From contig CAMXCT020002687.1 in assembly GCA_947184155.2 (NCBI GenBank), positions 26,121 to 90,120 of the forward strand: 64,000 nucleotides of DNA, in the 5' to 3' direction. The notes beneath the pieces were generated by a model. It had not been told where the DNA came from, made no database searches, and saw only the letters and a program-made list of their open reading frames with translations. Within the stretch, counting starts at the first letter, position 1. Each line of letters starts with the position of its first letter. Source of the DNA: Cladocopium goreaui (lineage: Eukaryota; Sar; Dinophyceae; Suessiales; Symbiodiniaceae). Of this stretch, positions 10,401-21,047 are shown piece by piece. Made by a program: the position numbers and the translations under genes.

Positions 10401-10543
10401 GATGCTAATCATGTCGGAAACCAAGCGCCATAAGCCTACCATGACTGGGGCTGAATTATGTCGAGTGAAAAACACCCGAAATCATCCCGGTTAGGTCCTT
10501 TTTCGGGGAAAATCATGGTTTTGAGGCACCCCAAAATTGCATG

Positions 10544-10714
10544 TACTCTCTGGTAAAGTCAGAGTTTGCTATCGAAAGATCCACCATTTTTAGGTAAATC
10601 CACGAACTTTCTATGGCCATTTTCAACATCTATGAAAACACCCTATTTATAGTTGATTTACCTATTAAAAATGGTGATTTTCTATAGCTTTTTGTATGTT
10701 TACCAGGCCGGGTA
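10544..10714. mobile_element. Composite family A element
   Basis: About 171 bp with a degenerate left end (TACTCTCTGGTAAAG) and the alternative right end TTTACCAGGCCGGGTA. The core contains two A-type core blocks in series, as if two elements had fused. Confidence 0.7.
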
Positions 10715-10745
10715 TGGGGAAATCTGACGACATTGCTCTCCGCAG

Positions 10746-10800
10746 CATAGAGCAGACCAGTGCGCCGAGGCTCAACATTTTCACCATTCCACCTGGGAGA
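10746..10800 (+). CDS. Possible exon
   Basis: Follows the acceptor CATTGCTCTCCGCAG and is open in frame 1 (HRADQCAEAQHFHHSTWEMY). The donor is uncertain and no family is recognised. Confidence 0.3.
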
Positions 10801-10925
10801 TGTATGGAGATGTATGGGATTATATAGTTAAAATGGAGTTTTTACCAACAGTAATAGGGATGGAATATTCTGGAATATAGTGGGATATAATTACTGGAAA
10901 GTGTATTTTATGTATATATATATGT

Positions 10926-11030
10926 CTGGTTGGTGGTTTGGAACCATGGATTTTTATTTTTCCATTCAGTTGGGAAGAATCATCCCAACTGACTCATATT
11001 TTTCAGAGGGGTAGGTATACCACCAACCAG
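10926..11030 (+). mobile_element. Family B element, complete
   Basis: A 105-bp copy, CTGGTTGGTGGTTTGGAAC to ACCACCAACCAG, with CAACTGACTC upstream of TTTTTCAG|AGGGG. The internal stretch resembles a branch point, pyrimidine tract and acceptor on the + strand. Confidence 0.9.
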
Positions 11031-11411
11031 ATTAGTTAAAGTAACAATCATTGGGTTTCGCACACAATACGCAATACACATTAAAAACGGATCCACCAAA
11101 TTGAGGATCATTCCGTTGCTTTTGTTTGTGCGCAGATTGTTTTCCCTTTGGAACATGAATTTGGTCATGGACATATTCGATTTATCCTCGGACATGTTCG
11201 ATTTATCACTTAAAGACTTGTTTTCACCCGTTTTCCATGTTTTCCACCCGTTTTTCTATGATTTTCTCACTTCTCACTTTTCAGCGATGTTCTCATGAAA
11301 AAAACACGGGTCTTTGCCATGATGCTGTCAACCAAAAAAACCTTCGTTCATGAGGAACACCTGGGCTGTATGTCGCCTCCAGGCTTGCGGGTTCATGGGA
11401 TTTAATGTGGT

Positions 11412-11513
11412 TACCCTCTGGTAATTTGTTACATAGCGAACTGGAAATCACCATTTTTCACAGGTAAATCAACTATAACTGGGCCATTTTCCATAGTTAT
11501 GTTAGTTTACCCT
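11412..11513. mobile_element. Family A element, right tip lost
   Basis: Intact left end (TACCCTCTGGTAATTTG). It runs through the core to ATGTTAGTTTACC, after which the AGAGGGTA tip is replaced. Confidence 0.8.
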
Positions 11514-11582
11514 TAATTTGGAATGTTATATCAAATTAGTAATGTTTAATATCATTGATCCATCAATTTAGTCATAATCTAG

Positions 11583-11752
11583 TTGATGAATGTTATATCC
11601 ATTAATCCCATATATATATATATTATATATATATCCCATGAACAATCCATGAAAATCCAACTAAAATCCCATGAATCCCATAGTTCATGTGGTTAAAACA
11701 ATAAATAACCTATGGATGGTTTATAATAGAAAATCCATCTATAAATGGATGA
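11583..11752. repeat. Arm of a long inverted repeat (partner 13929-14092)
   Basis: About 170 bp, from ATGAATGTTATATCC through AATAACCTATGGATGG to ATCCATCTATAAATGGATG, recurring as the reverse complement at 13929-14092. The two arms enclose B and C elements and several exon-like patches. Confidence 0.8.
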
Positions 11753-11821
11753 TAACTCCTGGATATCAATAAGATATAGGTACACAACCATAGCGGTAAA
11801 TAGGAAGAAAACTAACAATAA

Positions 11822-11926
11822 CTGGTTGGTGGTTTGGAACATAATTTTTATTTTTCCATTCAGTTGGGAATAATCATCCCAACTGACTTTCATATTTTTC
11901 AGAGGGGTAGGTGTACCACCAACCAG
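11822..11926 (+). mobile_element. Family B element, complete
   Basis: 105 bp with both ends. The flanks ATAA|CTGG...CCAG|ATAA give a 4-bp target duplication. The 70 bp before it (11752-11821) recurs before the B copy at 37688. Confidence 0.9.
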
Positions 11927-11929
11927 ATA

Positions 11930-12016
11930 ATAAACTACCCATTTGGGAATGGTTTATAGCACCTATAAAAATGGTGGTGAGTGGGGGATGGTTTATTATT
12001 GTTTTAACCACATTAT
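11930..12016. mobile_element. Family C right portion
   Basis: Shares AATGGTTTATA.CACC, GGGGGATGGT and the end TTATTGTTTTAACCACATTA with other C copies. The left end is replaced by the preceding B composite. Confidence 0.65.
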
Positions 12017-12409
12017 TGGTTCTGAGTGAAATATTTTGGATGCTTTATCTATCTTTACTATTGGATAGATGATTCCCTGATAAGCATCTACTTTTCATTG
12101 TGTTCTAGTGGATTAATCAGTGATTTATATTTGGATACTATTGGGTTTCATTCGTGGGTACTTATAGGAAACATTTTGGATCATAAAGTAGTAGGGAAAA
12201 TATGAGATGACACAACCCTTGTCAGCGAACTTAAAAGCAACCCCCAAAAATGTGCTCCTCCCTTCCGTGCGTTTGTTTGGGAGAAAAGGGATTGTTCACG
12301 GGGTCACTTTGGCACAGTATTTTTGCGATTGAAGTTGTTGGGGCATAGATAGGTGTTCCCCTCATCCAAGTCTTGATGATCATGATGTTCATCTATGAGA
12401 GAATTCGTT

Positions 12410-12510
12410 TAATGTGGGTAAAACGATAATAGACCACCCATTTGGGAATGGTTTATACCACCGATTATGGTGAAATTGGAGATGCCTTATTATTGTTTTA
12501 CCAACATTAC
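12410..12510. mobile_element. Family C element
   Basis: About 100 bp, TAATGTGGGTAAAACGATAA to TTATTGTTTTACCAACATTA. The GTAAAAC...GTTTTAC ends again resemble a donor/acceptor pair. Confidence 0.8.
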
Positions 12511-12778
12511 CTTTGTTCTTTGTTGGTTAAGCTGTTGCCTTCTGGTACTGTGACATACATCCACTCTATGGTTGCACCATATAAAACCATATACCATGTT
12601 TGTCCATTTCTATGTTAGTTTTATCATCATTGTATACCCCCATTTAGAGACACAGCCAATTGTCATATAGTTGGTACATATACACACACATATCCTGTTA
12701 ATTATCCTATGATAGTCCCCATTGTATCTAATTTATCTGATTTATATCCCATTCCCATGGTATCTCCATGTTGGTCAG

Positions 12779-12845
12779 GTGATGCAGAGGCGCGGGAACT
12801 TTCTTCCGGAGCCATAGGAATCTCAAGATCCATATGGGGCTTGTG
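12779..12845 (+). CDS. Possible exon
   Basis: The acceptor CCATGTTGGTCAG is followed by an open frame DAEARELSSGAIGISRSIWG and a weak donor near 12846. It is hydrophilic at the start and matches no known domain. Confidence 0.3.
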
Positions 12846-13261
12846 TAAAATCCAGTGGTTTATCCATGGATTTTCCCATATTTTCCCTCTTGAAATGGTA
12901 TTCCTTCATGATATTTCCTTAGAACAAATCAGGAGCAAAGGAGCTACGTTTTTTGAATTTCCCATTTCTAGTAAGGAAATATCAATGGCTACTTGGGGGT
13001 ATCCCGGTATCTTCAGACAGACCCATATTCCGAAATGAGGAGCAAGTTGAAATATCCCCATGAAATATCCCATGATACCACAATTTTTGTTGGTCAGATC
13101 CCCATTGCTACACTTAACGGCCCCACTGTTCATCATTTTCGTTGATCTCTCCATGACAATCTCTGGTATAGATCGTTGGTATAGTGAGCTAATGGAACAG
13201 TGGGTATAGTTGGCAATGGAACTCTGGAACTCTCATCACTTTTGTCGATTTATTGCTTGTT

Positions 13262-13355
13262 TACCCTCTGCTCATCCCCTATCCATGGTGGGTTTATTGG
13301 GAACATCCTCTATAAATGGTGAATTTCCATTGCCACGTTTGATGACCGGAGGGTA
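13262..13355. mobile_element. Family A-prime element
   Basis: A diverged subfamily. It starts TACCCTCTGCTCATC and ends TTTGATGACCGGAGGGTA; the ends carry an ATCAAACATGG-type motif in place of AACATAGC. Related copies lie at 16292, 41120 and about 53622. Confidence 0.6.
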
Positions 13356-13772
13356 TATGTTTATAAGACTTTTTCACGAGTGATAGATATGTTTAAAACT
13401 AGTTTATCAGATAATATCAGATAGTTTCCCAGTTTATCACAATTCCATCTGTAGGTAATCAGTTGGGAACTGCTTTGCCATTCATAAGATTCCGATTAAC
13501 TTCGAGTTTGATTTTCAATTAATGTAACGCAAAAAATGATCCAACAACATTCCCAAATTGTTTCAATAACAAAATTTGTTGCAACAATTTTGAATTAGTT
13601 GCAATTTTTGTTTCATTTGCAACATTCCATGTATCCACGTTGAACGCTTGGAAAGTTCCCTGATATTTCCCTGAACTTAAGATGTGTATAATCACTTATT
13701 AAACCTGTGTTGGTTTCGGTGACAAATCAAATTCTTCTAGGGTGTTTATAATAAGAACCCATATATATAGAG

Positions 13773-13878
13773 TAATGTTGGTAAAACAATAATAAACCAT
13801 CCCCAATTTCACCATTTTAATAGGTGGTGTAAAGCATTCCCAAATGGTGGGTTTATGACATTGTTTTACCCCCATTAC
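13773..13878. mobile_element. Family C element
   Basis: A 106-bp foldback, TAATGTTGGTAAAACAAT to ATTGTTTTACCCCCATTA. Its core matches the other C copies. Confidence 0.8.
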
Positions 13879-13928
13879 ATCCGATGATATCCTACTGTTT
13901 CGAGGTTTCCTAAACTGGGGGTACCCCC

Positions 13929-14092
13929 AGTTATCATCCATTCATAGATGGATTTTCTATTATAAACCATCCATAGATTATTGTTTTAACCACATTAACT
14001 ATGGGATTCATGGGATTTTAGTTGGATTTTCATGGGTTGTTCATGGGCTATAATATAGGGGATTAATGGATATGATATAACATTCATTAACA
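13929..14092. repeat. Second arm of the inverted repeat at 11583-11752
   Basis: Reverse complement of 11583-11752, including TAGATGGATTTTCTATTATA and the end TATAACATTCATTAAC. A GC-rich exon lies immediately to its right. Confidence 0.8.
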
Positions 14093-14117
14093 ACGGTTTC
14101 TTATTCCATTCGCCTAG

Positions 14118-14177
14118 GCGTCTGAGCCCGTGGCGGTGCCGCCGGGGATCACATGGGAGTGTCGGGCCTTGAGAAAA
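14118..14177 (+). CDS. Candidate 60-nt exon
   Basis: The acceptor TTCTTATTCCATTCGCCTAG (ending 14117) opens a GC-rich frame of exactly 20 codons, ASEPVAVPPGITWECRALRK. A GT follows at 14178. No stop occurs in this frame and it contrasts with the AT-rich flanks. The family is unknown. Confidence 0.5.
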
Positions 14178-14358
14178 GTGGGATATATAACCCACGAAGC
14201 AAGGGGAATGTCTTTTTTTGATATGTATATAATCATATATATAATCATATATATACACATGATGTGTATATATATATATACACATATAATTGTAAATACA
14301 TACTTATACCGTACCTATATATATATACACACATACACATACACATACATACATAGAT

Positions 14359-14823
14359 ATGTATATAGTTGGACAGCTCTTAGATGGCCGTGGCGTTTTG
14401 TTGGGTTGGGGTGGGAGGTGGGGTGGGGCATGTATTCATGTTCATGTGAACTTGCTAGGCGTGAAGTGTGGTTCATCAAGTGAAGAATTTCACGTTAGAA
14501 GGCCCCAAGTTGTTTCCAGGCGTCTCCAACATTGGTTGGGCCGGTCCTGGAAGTCTTTAAAAGATTTCCTGCCAGCTCACATGGTTTTGAAGTGCAAAGA
14601 GCGTGGGCATTCCACTTTGCACGCGTCCGTGCAACAATGTGAGTTCATGTGGTGCTGGCGATCAACCTTGAAGAATCCAGACTTGAAGCGCTGCTGTGAA
14701 CACAAGACGGCTGAAAAAGTGTGGAAACCAAATAGTTGCGGCTGTGAAGAATCCACAAAAACGCAAGTTTCGTGTAGTCGAAATAGTTCTTTTATGTTCT
14801 TTTCATTTTGCTGCCTGTAAATA
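14359..14823 (+). other. 153-codon open frame of uncertain status
   Basis: An open frame with a start codon inside a TA tract and a TAA near 14818. The later part is Cys/Lys/Ser-rich (LKNPDLKRCCEHKTAEKVWK). Composition is intermediate and there are no splice signals or known domains. It could be a single-exon gene, a long exon or chance. Confidence 0.3.
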
Positions 14824-15524
14824 AGGCGTTGACAGGCTTTACACAAAAAATAACACAAAACCCTACTGGCACGAGCACATCCAATATCATCGGCAACTTC
14901 CCATGAAAAAAAAACAGGGCCATCTAAAGGCCGCGCTCCTAGCTATGGGCTTCACCATCAAATTTTGTCAAGTTGACTTACCGGGCAAAGATTTGGTCAT
15001 AATCAATGGGGATTAAAGTAGCCACTAAGGGGATACACTGGAGCAGCCAATCGTGGTTTAAAGATTCCTTCTAGGAAAAGTCCCCAATTTCGTGGCTGAA
15101 ATCGCTGGTTGTTTACCGTGTTGAAATCAATGTGCTTTGGTGATTTCAAGCATGTTTCTTCTTTCCATCCCAACAAAATCGATGCGTCCAAAAAACGGAC
15201 AACCCCAAAAAATCCACTGCGTTTACGAAGATTTAAATAGCGACAAAACATCATTTAGCATTATCCCAAAAATATACCCTTTGATTATTTAACATAGCTA
15301 ATATGGAAACATAATAACATTTCTTCACATATGTCCCAAAAAATCCGCTTGAAAATCTCATCATATTTGGGTGGTCAAGTCAGGTAACCTGATTAGATTG
15401 TCAAAAATATAAGACATATCAAGGGATTAGGCCAATGATAGGGAATTACATGGGTTCTTACCTTTTAATGGATTATTAAATGTTATGACATGTTCTTCAT
15501 ACGAACTCGGCATTGCTAAAGATA

Positions 15525-15605
15525 TACCTTTGCCATCGTGGCGACCCCGCCTGAGGCCTGTTCGCCTTGAGTCGGGCCAGGAGGACGAAAACGTGACGGG
15601 AAACG
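15525..15605. other. GC-rich island, possible exon (minus strand favoured)
   Basis: On the minus strand an AAG|GTATAT donor follows an Arg/Gly-rich open frame (SRRTGLRRGRHDGK) with a possible acceptor (GGCCCGACTCAAG). On + the same island is open in other frames without a good donor. No family is recognised. Confidence 0.3.
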
Positions 15606-16291
15606 ACCAACGGAATCCGCCCGTTACGGGGAAATGTTTTGGGATATGAACCAACGGATCACTACTTTAATACCTCTAATATCCATTTCTAGATTAGATT
15701 TAATAACGTTAGTAAACATATACAGCCATTACTAATGGATAATGATATAGGACACCAATCTTTATTTGATTGTCATGTTTTTTTGGCCATGTATAGATGG
15801 GACAAACATTGCTAATGGATATTAACCAGTAATGTGTGTCTGCGAAGTGGATCATCGGATCATCACCCATTTTTTGAATGGGTAAATCATGAAACTACAG
15901 CCAGGCCATTTTCGGGTATTTTCCATAGCGAAAATGTCGGTTTACTGGAGGGTAATCATTTCATGGCGAAAGTGCAATGATATCCATCAGCACAGCATCC
16001 CGATTTGGTTTTGAACTGACAATGTTTGATATGATTGTTTTCTTTGAATCCATTTGGAGACCGTTTCCTTGACAAAAACAGGGCATTGGGTAATCCTCCA
16101 ACGATCCAAACTATTTGTTGATTTATATATTTGACGTCCAAATTCCCCGAACAATTTGCGGATTTAGAAATATTACCATCACTGTCTAAATCGTAAATTT
16201 TTGATTATTTTTTTTTTTCGATTTGTGGATTTATCATTAATTACACATTTATGATCATTTTTGAGGGTAAATGTTCACAAAATGATCAATT

Positions 16292-16404
16292 TACCCTCCC
16301 GTGATCAAACATGGTTTGCTGGAAGATCTCCCATTTATAGTTGATTTTCCCAGCTCGAAACCTGCATTTTTTGATGGCTAGCCATGTTTGATGATCGAAG
16401 GGTA
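16292..16404. mobile_element. Family A-prime element
   Basis: 113 bp, TACCCTCCCGTGATCAAACA to CATGTTTGATGATCGAAGGGTA with paired inner blocks. Confidence 0.7.
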
Positions 16405-16805
16405 TCCCATCCTTACTTACTGGCTATATACATTCCATGAATTTCTCATGATATATCCAGTAATGATCTCCAGTGTATAATGTCAGCTATATAAACCCAT
16501 TACCAGGGGGTAAACCTCTGTTGAGAAAAACCTCCGTGATCTTGCCTGTTATAGGGGATTATCCTGGATTGTAGTATCACTTAAAAAAAAAAAAACAGGA
16601 TAAACCATTATAAACCGCCATAAACCCATTATGATATGAATCATACCCCATTATACACCCCATCATAATCCGTCTAGAGGTTCTGATGGTTTAAATATCT
16701 TCAAGTATTATAAACATGTATAAACCCGTTGGTTATATATATATATGTATGTATATATGTACATATATATATACACATACATATATATATATATATTCAT
16801 ATCAG

Positions 16806-16887
16806 CTAATAATACCCTTAATGCGATCTTTGGCCATTCGCTTCAAAAAACAGCCCGGCCAGGATGGCGAGTGGACGGTCCTGTGCG
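16806..16887 (+). CDS. Candidate exon, unknown protein
   Basis: The acceptor is a TA tract ending TTCATATCAG at 16805. Frame 1 reads LIIPLMRSLAIRFKKQPGQD, then GEWTVLCG, and would need a GA donor (G|GATGAT at 16888) or a nearby alternative. The peptide looks globular and is clearly more GC-rich than its flanks. The start within a TA tract is the weak point. Confidence 0.45.
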
Positions 16888-17169
16888 GATGATGTTTGGT
16901 AACAGCATTGGACAGATCAGCTTTTTTTTAATGGATAAACATTGTTTCAACACATTTAAATGAAATTCATGGATAATGACATTTAAATGGATCATCATGG
17001 ATTATTTTAATGACATTTTAATGACATTACTGAAGTCATAACTGAACTCATTATCATTATCATGAATGTTTATAATCAATTATAACTATTAAGGATTTGA
17101 ATGTTTCAACATGATAAAACGATTTTAATAACACATTCAGCAGGCTCATTTTTCCCGGCGATCCTGCAG

Positions 17170-17252
17170 CGCTTAAATTTTTTTGTTCATCCCCTGGCAA
17201 TGTTTCATCGATAGCGACTCACTTTCCTGGACGAATTCCGCACGGGTCAGAC
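17170..17252 (+). CDS. Possible exon ending at an A element
   Basis: The acceptor TTTTCCCGGCGATCCTGCAG is followed by an open frame (SSPGNVSSIATHFPGRIPHG) that runs to GTGACC, then into the A-type end CCCGGCCTGGTAATT. The minus strand also offers an exon with a GTGAGT donor. The strand is therefore not certain. Confidence 0.35.
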
Positions 17253-17257
17253 GTGAC

Positions 17258-17420
17258 CCGGCCTGGTAATTTGTTACAGTTAATGGCCATCTTTAATAGG
17301 TAAATCAACTATAAATAGGGTGTTTTCATAGCTGTTGAAGTGGCCAGTTCGACAGTTCGTGGATTTACCCATGAAAAATGGTGGATCTTTCCAGTTCGTT
17401 TTTTGTAAACGTTTACCGGC
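17258..17420. mobile_element. Composite family A element
   Basis: Left end ACCCGGCCTGGTAATTTG, two A core blocks, then TTGTAAACGTTTACCGG. The right end is degenerate. About 160 bp. Confidence 0.65.
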
Positions 17421-17798
17421 ATCAGAATCGATCCTTCATCATTTTTGAATCCATGAGATGCAACCATGATAGCAACCATGATATGCAACCAATTTGGAAG
17501 CGGAAGTTCCACGTTTTTTTCGCCCCTTGCCCTTTTTTGTTTGTCGGGCACGGCTCCCAATGACCCCCCAGGATAGAAAGATCTCGATCTCGATGATGGA
17601 GATATGGAGGATTTATGGACAAAAAAAGGAAACTTCAATTGAAATCAACTTGATAAGTCTTGGAAAAATGCTGGTAATGGTGGTTCAGTAGTGGTTTGGT
17701 TTCAACGTTTGCCCGGCGTCTGTTTTGAAAAATTGGTGACTATTTCCCATGGAAAACGTCAGAGACAATCAGACATCAGAGCCCTGCAATGTACATAG

Positions 17799-17883
17799 GC
17801 ACCAAAATTCGAGGTGACGCTTGCGCAGCATGTGCAAGCCGAGCTTGCGTCAAACATGGCCGAATGCTATGGGATGAAGTCGG
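17799..17883 (+). CDS. Candidate exon, unknown protein
   Basis: The acceptor is GTACATAG, ending at 17798. The frame reads APKFEVTLAQHVQAELASNM, then AECYGMKSG, and a GTGTGT donor lies at 17884. The peptide is amphipathic and convincingly protein-like. A family I foldback sits 40 bp downstream. No domain is recognised. Confidence 0.5.
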
Positions 17884-17924
17884 GTGTGTCATGGCAATTT
17901 CACAGGGATAATGTTGAAATGTGA

Positions 17925-18016
17925 CCCATAGGATCCATGTATGCTATATATGGTAACATTTACCATCAATATACCCCAAATGTTAGCATATATACCAGCA
18001 CCATGGATCCTATGGG
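17925..18016. mobile_element. Family I foldback element
   Basis: A 92-bp palindromic element with CCCATAGGATCCATG ends and inner GGTAACATTTACC and TGTTAGCATATATACC blocks. A relative at 55556-55651 has the inner part inverted. Confidence 0.8.
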
Positions 18017-18251
18017 TGATGGAAAACAAGGGCTTTGTTTTTGGGGTTTTCAGGCAGCACTGTATGATTTCATGCTGTAGAGTACATTTATACAGCCATT
18101 TGGATGCTGTTTTTGAAGGTGCTGGTTTCAACTGGTTGGTGCCGTTCTCCGCGTTTTTTGGAGCCAAGAATTATCAGTGCGAGAGATTGGCCAATTCCTG
18201 TAATCATTGGCGGGTTTCTGAAAAAATGGTGCATCTAAAATTGTTGACTTG

Positions 18252-18360
18252 CTGGTTGGTGGTTTGGAACATGAATTGTATTTTTCCAATCAGTTGGGAA
18301 TTTCATCATCCCAACTGACGAACTCATACTTTCCAGAGGGGTAGGTCAACCACCAACCAG
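18252..18360 (+). mobile_element. Family B element, complete
   Basis: A 109-bp copy with canonical ends. The acceptor-like site is slightly changed (TTTCCAG|AGGGG). Confidence 0.9.
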
Positions 18361-18382
18361 ATATATATGTAATATAGCCATA

Positions 18383-18488
18383 TACCCTCTGGTAAACTAA
18401 CATAACTATGGAAAATCACCATTTATAGTGAGTTTTCCCATGAAAAATGGTGGATCTTTCCATAGTTATGTTAGTTTACCAGAGGGTA
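18383..18488. mobile_element. Family A element, consensus-like
   Basis: A 106-bp copy with perfect outer TIRs and a 25-base inner complement (ACTAACATAACTATGG against CCATAGTTATGTTAGT). A broken left end lies just downstream at about 18513. Confidence 0.9.
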
Positions 18489-18904
18489 TAACCAACAACT
18501 AATGGGATGGGATACCCTCTGGTATTCATCCACGTGGCTGGAAAATCCCCGTTTTGGATTTTCCCAGAGACACCTCCACGATTTCTGGGGGATTTCCCAG
18601 GGGATTTCCCAGCTTTGCCACAGTGCTTCGCGGTGGTTGGCAATGGGACATATGATATGATGCATTTTGGAGTATAGTGTAGATAGTCAATCAATTACGA
18701 CCAATTCATTAGGTACATTCGATATTTTAGGTTTGGGCAAGGGGCAAGGTTTCAGGCTTCGATTGAGTATGACAATTTTTGATTTTGATGGTCATTCTTG
18801 GGATACTATTGCCATGCAATTGCTTGATGCTCTTAAAGTTTTGTTGGCTCACACCCTTGTTGGTTCTAGACACAATGTACTACTCTGATATCACCAAAAT
18901 ACAG

Positions 18905-18961
18905 ATATGGTATGGAGAGAACGCAATCCTAGGCCACCAATTATCCTCGAATTCGTTCAAG
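18905..18961 (+). CDS. Candidate exon with consensus donor
   Basis: The acceptor ATATCACCAAAATACAG ends at 18904 and a perfect donor, CAAG|GTAAGA, lies at 18962. The best frame reads MVWRERNPRPPIILEFVQ. A longer upstream open frame (18667-18888, IFDFDGHSWDTIAMQLLDAL) may hold another exon. No family is recognised. Confidence 0.45.
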
Positions 18962-19084
18962 GTAAGATCTTCAGGAAAGAATCCGGAGTTTCTTATATCT
19001 TCCCATTCTAATCCCATTGAAATCCCATCATAATTCCCATTAAAATCCAAAAAAATCCCCTTGAATACATGGAAACCTTCATGT

Positions 19085-19189
19085 TACCCTCTGGTAAATT
19101 AACATAGACCCTGAAAATCACCAATTTTTAGAGGAAACTAATCTTCCAACCCCTATCTACCAGGGTCTATGTTAATTTACTGGAGGGTA
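19085..19189. mobile_element. Family A element
   Basis: 105 bp with diverged inner arms (AACATAGACCCTG against CAGGGTCTATGTT). The compensating change in both arms keeps the foldback. Confidence 0.85.
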
Positions 19190-19613
19190 TAATCCCGTTA
19201 AACCTTGTCTTTACATTTTTTAATCCATTTCCCGTGTCACGGCTCGAAGAGGGCAATTCACGACGGGTCTTTACCCAAACAGAAAGGGCAATTCACGAAG
19301 AACAAATGCTGATTTATTGGGATTTAACCAACATTTTTTTGGTGAAGAAATGGTGAAGAAATAGGGTAAACACCTTCCAAGAAAAGTGGAGAAAGACATC
19401 ATGAAAGCCTTAGTATCCCAAAGTATGGTGATATATTGGGATTTATACAACAAAAATGGTGAACAAAATAGGGAACAATGTTGTGGCTTTCCTTAAGTTC
19501 CCAAGCCCCACAGTATCGAATGACTCCCATCCCAATTTTGCAAGTGTTTGTCTTCCTGTTTAAAAGCAACTCATTTGTTTGAATCTAATTATATACGTAT
19601 ATATATATATATA

Positions 19614-19738
19614 CTGGTTGGTGGTTTGGAACCATGGAATTTTATGACTTTCCATTCAGTTGGGATAAAACATCATCCCAACTGACTTGGAACACTCCAT
19701 CATTTTTCAGGGGGGTAGGGCGAAAAACCATCAACCAG
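19614..19738 (+). mobile_element. Family B element, complete
   Basis: A 125-bp copy with both ends, a GGAACACTCC insertion and a G-rich acceptor context (TTTTTCAG|GGGGG). It is followed by the ATTAACCATAT tail shared with the copy at 37688. Confidence 0.85.
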
Positions 19739-19868
19739 ATTATTATTAATCATCATTAACCATATATGAACCATATATTAACCATATATGAACCATATAT
19801 TAACCATATATTAACCATATATTAATCATATATTCACCATATATTAACCATTATTGTTTGATAACCAC
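19739..19868. repeat. CATATATTAACCATATATGAA minisatellite tail of a B copy
   Basis: Begins ATTATTATTAATCATCATTA and ends CCATTATTGTTTGATAACCA. The same start and end with different repeat numbers follow B sequences at 37797 and 46071, so B plus tail moves or duplicates as a unit. Confidence 0.75.
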
Positions 19869-20035
19869 ATATATATATACATATCCCATGGGATAGTTGG
19901 TAACTAAGATGGGATGGTATAGTTGACGTTCCACCCGATTTGGGATGATCAATAAATGTCCCATGTCTTTTTATCAACACCACATTTTTTCAGACACCGC
20001 CAAATTATTCAATTATTGGTGAGTATCACATCAAC

Positions 20036-20172
20036 ATATATATATAATACATATATATATAATACATATATATATATATAATACATATATATATATATAA
20101 TACATATATATATAATACATATATATATAATACACACATATATATATATAATATAATACATATATATATGTT
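20036..20172. repeat. TATATAATACA microsatellite
   Basis: Tandem ATACATATATATATA units over 135 bp. Confidence 0.9.
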
Positions 20173-20249
20173 TATATTCTATTAAATTGTTAAATTCTCA
20201 TGTTCCCATACATTTCCCTAGATTTCCCATACATTTCCCATCTATTTCT

Positions 20250-20330
20250 TCATCCCTGGGCTGCTTTCGCCTTGGTGCCGCCATGGCTGTTGGCAGAGAG
20301 CACAAGGGAGGCCGTTGCCACAAAATCTTT
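20250..20330. other. Exon-like island, strand unresolved
   Basis: On minus, the acceptor CTCCCTTGTGCTCTCTGCCAACAG precedes MAAPRRKQPRDEEIDGK and an AAT|GTATGG donor. On +, the acceptor TGCCGCCATGGCTGTTGGCAG precedes ESTREAVATKSLG. Both look plausible. The other well-supported genes are all on +. Confidence 0.35.
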
Positions 20331-20392
20331 GGGACGTTTAACTGGTGATATACCATGGATCTACAGGATATACCAATTAGTGATATACCATG

Positions 20393-20514
20393 TACCCGGC
20401 CTGGTAAACATACAAAAAACGACATAGAAAATGGCCCAGTCGAAATAGTGAGTTTTCCCATGAATAGCATGGTGGATCTTTCCATAGTTTGTTGTAAACG
20501 TTCACCAGAGGGTA
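20393..20514. mobile_element. Family A element (TACCCGGCCTGG left end)
   Basis: Left end TACCCGGCCTGGTAAAC and right end GTTCACCAGAGGGTA. The core includes CCCAGTCGAAATAGTGAG, a variant shared with copies at 22389, 44082 and 48165. Confidence 0.85.
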
Positions 20515-20531
20515 TACCCATAGTTGTGATT

Positions 20532-20657
20532 TCCATCTGGTTATGACTAACATAGCCATGGAAAATCCCAACCATAAATGGAGGTTTCTAGCTGGGAAAA
20601 TCATCTATTTCTATGGGCCATCTATACCATGGCGAACTGTTAAATAACCAGAGGGTA
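20532..20657. mobile_element. Family A element (CCATCTGG subtype)
   Basis: Begins CCATCTGGTTATGACTAACA and ends TTAAATAACCAGAGGGTA. The same subtype occurs at 98, 20943 and 58078. Confidence 0.8.
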
Positions 20658-20759
20658 TATCAAACTTTGATATATGGGGGTTTCCATAGTCATGGAGCTA
20701 CCCCAAAAACGCTGGATGGTTTATTTCATGGAAAATCCGATTGAAATGGATGATATGTT

Positions 20760-20900
20760 GATATCTTTTGATTGTGCCAAGGTGACAGCGGTTGATTTCG
20801 GAATAGAAACCTGCTCTCTGGTGGGTGTGCGGATGACAGGGGGCCGTTTGATTCTCGTGGTTCTATATGAAACATGGCCAGTTCAAGCATCGGGGGGGTA
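20760..20900 (+). other. Open frame of uncertain status
   Basis: A frame running to TAG at 20899 (ETCSLVGVRMTGGRLILVVL) looks protein-like but lacks a clear acceptor or donor. It could be a terminal exon. Confidence 0.3.
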
Positions 20901-20942
20901 GTAACCAACAGATGATTCAGAACCACCAGAAATCAACCCAAC

Positions 20943-21047
20943 TACCATCTGGTTATTTAACATAGCCATGGAAAATCACCATGTTTAATGGGTAAGCCAT
21001 CTATAAATGGGTCATTTTCCATGGCTATGTTAAATAACCAGAGGGTA
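20943..21047. mobile_element. Family A element (CCATCTGG subtype)
   Basis: A 105-bp copy with 30-base nearly perfect outer arms (TACCATCTGGTTATTTAACA and its complement with AGAGGG). Confidence 0.9.
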
